From positions 1 to 15,712 of the forward strand of contig JACDCP010000031.1 of assembly GCA_013817465.1 (NCBI GenBank): a DNA stretch of 15,712 nucleotides, written 5' to 3'. The notes under the pieces were generated by a model. That model had not been told where the DNA came from, searched no databases, and worked only from the letters and a program-made list of their open reading frames with translations. Numbering within the stretch: the first letter of the stretch is position 1; each line of letters starts with the position of its first letter. Position numbers and translations under genes: made by a program. Below are positions 6,560 through 12,065 of this stretch, piece after piece. This DNA comes from Gammaproteobacteria bacterium (GTDB taxonomy: Bacteria > Pseudomonadota > Gammaproteobacteria > Steroidobacterales > JACDCP01).

Positions 6560-7428
6560 ACCATCCCGCCGATAAGAAGTCGAGTCATTACATGAAGCCC
6601 ATTTACGCGCTGCTCGCCACTCTTATGCTGCCGCTCCTCGCCTGCACGGCTGACGAGCCCGCCACCCCCGTCGAGGACACGGCTGACCCGGCGACCGAAG
6701 CGCCTCCGCCTGGCGAAACCCCGGAGCGCGGCGAAGTCCCCGCGGCCGGGGAACGACCGCCCGATCCCGTGGAGGAATCGGCAGCGCTCGATGCGGAGAC
6801 TGAGGCCGGGGATGATGTCGAGCTGGCGCTCGCCGATCCGGCGGAGGCGACCGACGGCCCTGCGTCCTCGCGCTTCGTCGCGGACGAGCATTATCGGGTG
6901 CTGATGCCGACACAGCCCACTTCGAGCTCGCCCGATCAGGTCGAAGTGGCTGAGGTGTTCTGGTATGGCTGCCCGCATTGCTACACCTTCGAGCCGTTCC
7001 TCGCGGAATGGCGCCAGGATCTGCCTTCCAGCGTGAATTTTGTGCGCATTCCAGCCGTCTGGAACGATCAGGTGCGCATGCACGCCCGCGCTTTTTACAC
7101 GGCTGAAGCGCTCGGCAAGCTCGAGGAAATCCACACGCCGATGTTCCGTGAGATGCACGTAAACAATAACCCGCTTGCGACCGAGGATGCCCTCGCGGGG
7201 TTCTTCGCCGAGCACGGCGTGGAGGAGGACACGTTCCGCGAGACCTTCCGCTCGTTCGCCGTGGAGACCAAGCTGCGTCGCGCCGACACATTGAATCGCC
7301 GCTATCGCGTGCAGAGCGTTCCCGTGGTCGTCGTCAACGGCAAGTACGTATCCGACGCCGACATGGTGGGCGGCTATGAGGAGCTGCTGGTGCTCGTCGA
7401 CGAGCTGGCCGCATCGGAGAACGAGTGA
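6556..7428 (+). CDS. dsbA: DsbA-family thiol:disulfide oxidoreductase, predicted lipoprotein
   Basis: A 290-residue thioredoxin-fold protein. The hydrophobic signal ends in a lipobox, LPLLAC with Cys30, so the mature protein is likely lipid-anchored. Residues 31-105 are an acidic Pro/Glu/Ala-rich linker. The DsbA domain follows, with FWYGCPHCYTFEP (Cys139/Cys142, the classic CPHC site), the helical insert (HARAFYTAEALGKLEEIHTP) and the cis-Pro loop QSVPVVVVNGKY (Pro256). DsbA oxidises cysteine pairs in proteins entering the periplasm. An ATGA overlap couples it to the cytochrome c4 gene, a pairing also seen in Pseudomonas. The ATG at 6592 (MKPIYALLATLM) would give a more standard lipoprotein signal and may be the real start. 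Anchoring by lipid plus a long linker is unusual, since E. coli DsbA is soluble. Confidence 0.93.
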   Translation: MNHPADKKSSHYMKPIYALLATLMLPLLACTADEPATPVEDTADPATEAPPPGETPERGEVPAAGERPPDPVEESAALDAETEAGDDVELALADPAEATDGPASSRFVADEHYRVLMPTQPTSSSPDQVEVAEVFWYGCPHCYTFEPFLAEWRQDLPSSVNFVRIPAVWNDQVRMHARAFYTAEALGKLEEIHTPMFREMHVNNNPLATEDALAGFFAEHGVEEDTFRETFRSFAVETKLRRADTLNRRYRVQSVPVVVVNGKYVSDADMVGGYEELLVLVDELAASENE

Positions 7429-7506
7429 TAATGGGACATTCCTGATTTTGAAACGCGTTACCTCGAGAACCAGACATCGGCTTCGAAATCAGGAATGTCC
7501 CCATTA
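7429..7506. repeat. Palindromic repeat (copy 2) related to the one after polA
   Basis: The left arm 7429-7452 and right arm 7482-7506 are complementary over about 24 bases, with one missing G and one mismatch. Both contain GGGACATTCCTGATTT (or its complement), shared with the hairpin at 4602-4651. The 29-base spacer includes CCAGACATCGG, which resembles the whole loop CCAGTCGG of copy 1. The element fills the gap between convergent dsbA and the flavoprotein gene, begins at the base after the dsbA stop and ends on the stop codon of the flavoprotein. It may act as a bidirectional terminator. Confidence 0.8.
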
Positions 7507-8910
7507 CGGCAGCATGTTGATGAAGCGCACAAGTCGGCGCGTCCAGGGGTTGAACAGCTTTTCTGAGTAGTGCTTGTTGACCGTGCGCCGGTTGATTTCG
7601 GCCAGCGTCGGGTAAACATGGATGGCGCTGCTTATCTTGCCGATCTTCACACCCGCCTGCATGGCGAGCACTACCTCCGGCAGGATTTCTCCGGCATGCG
7701 GTCCGATGATGGTCGCGCCGATGATCTTTTTCTTCGCAATCAGGATCTTCGCGTAGCCGCGTTTGTCGACCTCGGCTTTGGCCCGATCGATGTCGGCGAA
7801 GTCGAAACGCAGCGCCTGATAGTCGATGCCCGCCTCCTTCGCCTGAATCTCGTTCTTGCCGACACGCGCCACCTCGGGATCTGAATACGTCACCCAGGGC
7901 ACGACGGAATAGTCCGCTTTCTTCGGCCAGCGGAAAACCGCGTTGCTGAGGACGATGCCGGCCTGATATTCGGCCATGTGCGTGAACGGGAACGGCCCGC
8001 AGACGTCGCCGCAGGCGAAGATGTGCTTCTGCGAGCTGCGCTGACGCTCGTCCACTGCGATGCCCTTCCTGTCGTTATATACCACCCCTGCAGCGTCCAG
8101 CCCGAGCCCTTCCAGATGGGGCCGCCGTCCCGCCGCAACGAGCAGGGTGTCGCCATGCAGCGTCGTCTGACCGTGCAGGGCGATACCGTCGCTGTCGCGA
8201 GCAGCCGAACCGACTTTGAAGCCCAGACGCACGTCGATGCCTTCGGCACGCAGAAATCCGGTCAGCGCTTCGCTGACGTCGGGATCTTCCTTGTCGAGCA
8301 GGCGCTCGCCGGCCTCGATCAGGCTGACCTTCGAACCGAGGCGCGCAAAGGCCTGGCCCAGCTCGACGCCGATCGGACCGCCGCCGAGCACGAGCAATCG
8401 CCGCGGCAGCGACTGCAGGTCGAATACGGTCTTGTTGGTCAGATAGTCGATGTCGCTCAAGCCCTCGATGGGCGGCGCGTCCGGTCCGGAGCCAGTGGCA
8501 ATGACGAAGCGCTTGCCGCTCAGGGTTTCGCCATTCACTTCGACGCGATGCGGGTCGATGAACCTCGGCGCGCCGAAGATCACGCGCGCGCCGTAGCTTT
8601 CGAATCGCTCCGGGCTGTCGTGCTGCTGGATATCGGCGATCACATCGGCGACGTGCGACATCACACGGCCGAGATTCACGTCGGGAGTCAGACTGCTCAG
8701 GCCGAACTCGCTGCCGCGGCGCATCAGTGAGGCGACTCGCGAGCTCATGATCAGCGTCTTGCTTGGCACGCAGCCGAAGTGCAGGCAATCGCCACCCAGA
8801 CGGCTCGTCTTTTCGATCAACGTGACCTCGAGCCCGAGTTGCGCGGCGATGCTCGTCACGACCAGCCCACCGACGCCACCGCCGATGACGATCAGATCCT
8901 GTCGCTTCAT
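7504..8910 (-). CDS. Mercuric-reductase-like FAD/NAD(P) disulfide oxidoreductase
   Basis: A 468-residue class I pyridine nucleotide-disulfide oxidoreductase. It has an N-terminal FAD Rossmann motif GGGVGG (10-15), redox-active cysteines in GGDCLHFGCVPSK (Cys42, Cys47), an NAD(P) motif LGGGPIGVELG (175-185), the second FAD contact FACGDVCGPFPFTHMAEYQ (298-316), and the dimerisation domain ending with HVYPTLAEI (His431, Glu438), the acid-base pair of the family. The HVYPT version is typical of the mercuric-reductase-like subgroup that travels with TVP38/TMEM64 proteins, not of true lipoamide dehydrogenase. It lacks an N-terminal HMA domain and a C-terminal vicinal Cys pair, so Hg(II) reduction is unlikely; the substrate is unknown. 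The start overlaps the TVP38 stop by four bases, indicating coupling. The TAA stop lies within a repeat arm. Confidence 0.9.
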   Translation of the reverse strand: MKRQDLIVIGGGVGGLVVTSIAAQLGLEVTLIEKTSRLGGDCLHFGCVPSKTLIMSSRVASLMRRGSEFGLSSLTPDVNLGRVMSHVADVIADIQQHDSPERFESYGARVIFGAPRFIDPHRVEVNGETLSGKRFVIATGSGPDAPPIEGLSDIDYLTNKTVFDLQSLPRRLLVLGGGPIGVELGQAFARLGSKVSLIEAGERLLDKEDPDVSEALTGFLRAEGIDVRLGFKVGSAARDSDGIALHGQTTLHGDTLLVAAGRRPHLEGLGLDAAGVVYNDRKGIAVDERQRSSQKHIFACGDVCGPFPFTHMAEYQAGIVLSNAVFRWPKKADYSVVPWVTYSDPEVARVGKNEIQAKEAGIDYQALRFDFADIDRAKAEVDKRGYAKILIAKKKIIGATIIGPHAGEILPEVVLAMQAGVKIGKISSAIHVYPTLAEINRRTVNKHYSEKLFNPWTRRLVRFINMLP

Positions 8911-9650
8911 GAACGCGGCGCCTCGTTCGAGCCGCTGTCCTCATCGATGATTTTGTCGAGCTCCTGGCGCGCCCTGCGCGTAACGATGACTGCGACGACG
9001 ATCGTCGCGACGAGGCCGGCGGCAAAGAAGCTCCATTTCAACGTGTCGCCTTCGCCCGATTCACTCCCGCCGCCCACCGCGGCCATGCCAGCCGCGCCGA
9101 AATAGACGTACATCAATGTACCCGGCATCATGCCGATGAACGTCGCTGCGACGTAATGCCAGAACCTGATGCCGGTGATGCCATACAGATAGTTCTGCAG
9201 ATTGAACGGCACGACCGGGCTCAGCCGCAGCAATCCGACCACGCGCCAGCCCTTGTCACTGATGGCCCGGTCGACAGCCCTGAACAGATTTCGCTCGCCG
9301 AGCTTCTTCTCCACCTGCTGGCGCAGCAGATAGCGGGCAACCAGGAACGCGAGTGTTGCGCCGACCGTCGCGGACACGAGCACCAGCGGAAAGCCGATAG
9401 CCACCCCGTACGCGAGGCCCGCGACGACGGTGAGCGGCCAGGCAGGCATGACGAGCACGGTCGCGAGCACGTACACGGCAGCGAAAACGACGCCGCCCCA
9501 GACGCCGAGCTGCTGTATCCATTGATCGAAAGCTGCGGCCCATTCCTCGACGGGCAGAAAGTACCAGGCCGCGGCCAAAGCAAGCACCACGATGCCGCCG
9601 GCGATCCACTTCCAGGGCAGGCCAGTGGTGCCGGCTTCGTCAACAGACAT
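8907..9650 (-). CDS. TVP38/TMEM64 (DedA-like, SNARE-associated domain) membrane protein
   Basis: A 247-residue polytopic membrane protein of the TVP38/TMEM64 family (PF09335). Hydrophobic segments are at about 14-32, 51-70, 72-92, 93-109, 165-190 and 206-224. The conserved core is seen as RLSPVVPFNLQNYLYGITGI (142-161), and the preceding polar stretch (113-132) is the usual cytoplasmic loop. VTT-domain proteins in this clan act in lipid or small-solute movement across membranes; DedA relatives are linked to lipid-carrier recycling. The start has a strong Shine-Dalgarno (GAGGAGT, about eight bases before the ATG). The gene follows the desaturase by 69 bases and overlaps the flavoprotein start (ATGA). 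Fusion or pairing of these two families is common, so a joint role is likely. Confidence 0.9.
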   Translation of the reverse strand: MSVDEAGTTGLPWKWIAGGIVVLALAAAWYFLPVEEWAAAFDQWIQQLGVWGGVVFAAVYVLATVLVMPAWPLTVVAGLAYGVAIGFPLVLVSATVGATLAFLVARYLLRQQVEKKLGERNLFRAVDRAISDKGWRVVGLLRLSPVVPFNLQNYLYGITGIRFWHYVAATFIGMMPGTLMYVYFGAAGMAAVGGGSESGEGDTLKWSFFAAGLVATIVVAVIVTRRARQELDKIIDEDSGSNEAPRS

Positions 9651-9719
9651 CGCTCACTCCTCGAAGCTTCGATGGGAAACTGACCGGCACCAGCCGGAAT
9701 TCCTTACAAAAGATCGGGC

Positions 9720-10541
9720 TCACCGCTCCGGCCCGCGCGCAAACGGCTGCCACAACAGGCCGAGCAGGCCCTGGCGTGCCGGATCGCGAAACGATTCCAC
9801 GCCGATGACCATGCGTTCGTGCCCGTCGACCGGCTGCGCGCGATAGGTACGAAACAGCCGGTCCCACCATGGAAAGCTGAAGCCGAAATTGCTGTCGGTC
9901 TCCTGCCGATGGACGGAATGGTGCACGCGGTGCATGTCCGGCGTGACGACGACGAGCCGAAGGAGCCGGTCGAAGCCGGGCGGAAGCCGCAGATTCGCGT
10001 GATTGAACAGCGTGATCCCGTTCAGCAGGACTTCGAAAACGATGACGGCAGCAGCACTTGCGCCGAGCGCTGCGACAGCGACGATCTTGATGCCCATGGA
10101 GATCACGATCTCCCCCGGATGAAAGCGGACGCCCGTGCTCACATCGAGATCGAGGTCCGTGTGATGCATCCGGTGCAGCCGCCAGAGCGGTCCGACGACG
10201 TGGAAAGTCCAGTGCTGGATATAAATGATGAGATCGAGGATGAGAACGGCCAGCACGAATTCGATCCAGAACGGCAGCGCGAGCACATTGAAGAGCCCCA
10301 GGCCGCGGCGTTCCGCCTCGAGCGCAATGCCTACGGCGAGCAGCGGCAGCAGCAGGCGCAGCGCGACCGTGTCGACGGCCAGGATGCCGGCGTTCGCGAG
10401 CCAGCGGCGTTTCCGCGAGAGGCTGCGGCGGCGGCGCGGCCAGGCATGCTCGGCGAGCGCGAGGACTGCCAGAATGGCCGCGAAGGCGGCGAAGCGCACG
10501 GCGGGCTCGTGCTGCACGAGCAACTCCGTCAGATTCGGCAT
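9720..10541 (-). CDS. Sterol desaturase / fatty acid hydroxylase superfamily membrane enzyme
   Basis: A 273-residue di-iron membrane protein (FA_hydroxylase, PF04116). Histidine boxes are HWTFH (110-114), HRMHH (123-127) and HRVHH (204-208), plus His181 in FNHANL; together they match the eight-His ligand set of the family. Hydrophobic segments at about 16-31, 52-76, 88-108 and 145-175 place the active site on the cytoplasmic face. Family members hydroxylate or desaturate lipids using O2; the substrate here is unknown. The ATG at 10541 shares its A with the TGA stop of the glycosyltransferase (TGATG), a strong sign of translational coupling. An in-frame start at 10613 would lie inside that upstream gene and is less likely. 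Confidence 0.9.
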   Translation of the reverse strand: MPNLTELLVQHEPAVRFAAFAAILAVLALAEHAWPRRRRSLSRKRRWLANAGILAVDTVALRLLLPLLAVGIALEAERRGLGLFNVLALPFWIEFVLAVLILDLIIYIQHWTFHVVGPLWRLHRMHHTDLDLDVSTGVRFHPGEIVISMGIKIVAVAALGASAAAVIVFEVLLNGITLFNHANLRLPPGFDRLLRLVVVTPDMHRVHHSVHRQETDSNFGFSFPWWDRLFRTYRAQPVDGHERMVIGVESFRDPARQGLLGLLWQPFARGPER

Positions 10542-11887
10542 CAGTGTGTCGGCTTGGCGGACTGTCCGGTTTGTGGCGGCAAGGGGGACCTGGCCAGCAA
10601 CTTGCGGCGCCATCGGGCCAGTCGGTCGGAGCGCATGCCGGCGAGATGCGCCAGGACCGTCAGTTGGTTGACGAGCATCACGCGCAGGAAGCCCGAGCTG
10701 CGCCAGAGGCGTGCCGAAGTCCGCGCCGCCGTGCCTGCCGTCACGATGCGACCACGCCGCTTCAGACGGCGCACGAGCTCGAAATCCTCCATGACCGCCA
10801 GCTCAGGATACCCGCCGAGGCCGCGAAAAACATCGGCGCGCACGAAAAGGGCCTGGTCGCCGTACGGCAGAGCGAACCGGCTCGAACGCCAGTTGACGAG
10901 CTTTTCGAGCACGCGGAAGCGACGCTCCGCGGCGTCGAGCGCAAACCTGAATGCGCCGCCCACGACGTTCGGATCCTGCAAAGCGCTGCGGATATCTTTC
11001 TCGAAGGTATCCGGCAGCAGCGTGTCGGCGTGCAGGAAGAGCAGAATGTCACCCTGCGCTTCGACCGCGCCGGCGTTCATCTGTTGTGCACGGCCGGCAT
11101 CGGAAGTCACGACCTTCGCACCGAGTTCACGCGCGCGACGCGCCGTCCCGTCGCGGCTGCCGCCATCGGCCACGATGACCTGTGCGGTCGACAGCGCCGA
11201 CAAATGCTCGAGCAGCGAACCGATGCGGCCAGCTTCATCGAGCGTCGGCACGATCACCGCGATGATTGCGTCGTCCGCAAGTGGCGGGCGCCTGCCCCGT
11301 TGTTCGCGCCAGACAGCCAGATCGGCCGGCTCGTCCACATCGCGCAGCGGATCGAGAAGCGCCACGCGCAGGCCCGCAGCGCGGGCGCGCACGAGCGTTT
11401 CCTCGAATACTGACGTTTCACCCCAGGTGATCCCTTCGAACAGGCGCGGCTCGGGCGAGCGCAAGCCGATCAGATAGTAACCGCCGTCGCGCGCCGGCCC
11501 CAGCACGAGGTCATGGTCGTTGAGCCGCTCAAAAGCGGTCAGCAGACCGTTTGCGTCGAGACCGGGACAATCGCTGCCGATGACCACTGTGCGTGTAATG
11601 CCCTCTCGTTCCGCCGCCTCGAAAGCCCTCGACATGCGCGCGCCGAGATCGCCCTCGCCCTGCGGTGTGTAGCTCTCTGCAGGCCCGAGGCAGCGGCGCA
11701 TGTCGTCTTCGGTGCCGCCGGTGAAGCGAATTTCGAGCTCGGCCGGCACGATACGCAGGCTGGTGCGGGTCCAGGCCAGGGCGTGCGCTGTCATTTCGCG
11801 TTGCAATCCCGCCGCTCCGGCAGCGCCGAGCACCGGGATGAGTCGCGTTTTAACCATGCCGGCGCGCGGGACGCGCGTGAACAGCAC
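10541..11887 (-). CDS. Fused glycosyltransferase: TIGR04282-like (DUF2064) + TIGR04283-like (GT2)
   Basis: A 448-residue two-domain protein. Residues 1-200 match the DUF2064/TIGR04282 nucleotidyltransferase-like glycosyltransferase family (VKTRLIPVLG 12-21, VVIGSDCPGLD 101-111, LGPARDGGYYLIGL 129-142). Residues 207-430 form a GT-A family 2 transferase like TIGR04283 (IIAVIVPTLDEAGRI, VADGGSRDGT with Asp241, LLFLHADTLLP with Asp288 of the metal-binding motif). These two families often sit side by side and carry the label 'arsenosugar biosynthesis glycosyltransferase' in databases, but no arsM or radical-SAM arsS gene is in view. The only standard start is GTG at 11887. It has no visible Shine-Dalgarno, and homologous sequence seems to run a few residues upstream (LRLVLFTRVP), so the true start may be non-standard. 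It heads the four-gene minus-strand operon. Confidence 0.87.
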   Translation of the reverse strand: MLFTRVPRAGMVKTRLIPVLGAAGAAGLQREMTAHALAWTRTSLRIVPAELEIRFTGGTEDDMRRCLGPAESYTPQGEGDLGARMSRAFEAAEREGITRTVVIGSDCPGLDANGLLTAFERLNDHDLVLGPARDGGYYLIGLRSPEPRLFEGITWGETSVFEETLVRARAAGLRVALLDPLRDVDEPADLAVWREQRGRRPPLADDAIIAVIVPTLDEAGRIGSLLEHLSALSTAQVIVADGGSRDGTARRARELGAKVVTSDAGRAQQMNAGAVEAQGDILLFLHADTLLPDTFEKDIRSALQDPNVVGGAFRFALDAAERRFRVLEKLVNWRSSRFALPYGDQALFVRADVFRGLGGYPELAVMEDFELVRRLKRRGRIVTAGTAARTSARLWRSSGFLRVMLVNQLTVLAHLAGMRSDRLARWRRKLLARSPLPPQTGQSAKPTH

Positions 11888-11961
11888 TAGGCGCAGCGTG
11901 GCCGGCTCACTGATCAGAAACGAATTCCCACGTATGTGCCGCCCGGATGGTGGTCACAGGC

Positions 11962-11970
11962 ACGATAGCA
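11962..11970 (-). promoter_or_regulatory. Candidate extended -10 for the glycosyltransferase operon
   Basis: Read on the minus strand, TGC-TATCGT (11970-11962) is an extended -10 element about 75 bases before the GTG start. No good -35 box accompanies it. It lies in the divergent spacer shared with the regulator gene. Motif evidence only. Confidence 0.25.
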
Positions 11971-12003
11971 TGGCGCCGGCATGTGCACCCCGTGCGCGCT
12001 GCG

Positions 12004-12033
12004 ATGACTGCGCTCGGGGCAGCCTGCTAGACT
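12004..12033 (+). promoter_or_regulatory. Promoter of the winged-helix/TPR regulator
   Basis: TGC-TAGACT (12025-12033) is an extended -10 element, with ATGACT (12004-12009) as a four-of-six -35 match at 18 bases. The predicted start is near 12040, giving a 26-base leader before ATG 12066. The divergent spacer 11888-12065 is short enough for both promoters to be affected by one regulator. Confidence 0.45.
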
Positions 12034-12065
12034 CAGTGCTGGACGACTGAACTTCGAGCACCTCG

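Noticed and set aside
7504..8910. True mercuric reductase (merA) or dihydrolipoamide dehydrogenase (lpd)
   Set aside because: There is no C-terminal Cys pair or HMA domain for MerA, and the HVYPTLAEI signature plus the TVP38 neighbour point away from Lpd of the 2-oxoacid dehydrogenase complexes.
9678..9700. Short CCGGC/GCCGG hairpin between the desaturase and TVP38 genes
   Set aside because: Only 5 bp with no T-tract, inside an operon with a strong downstream ribosome site; not supported as a terminator.
9819..11477. Long plus-strand open frame opposite the desaturase and glycosyltransferase genes
   Set aside because: It is an antisense artefact of high GC: rich in Arg, Gln and His with no recognisable domain, while the minus strand carries clear catalytic motifs throughout.
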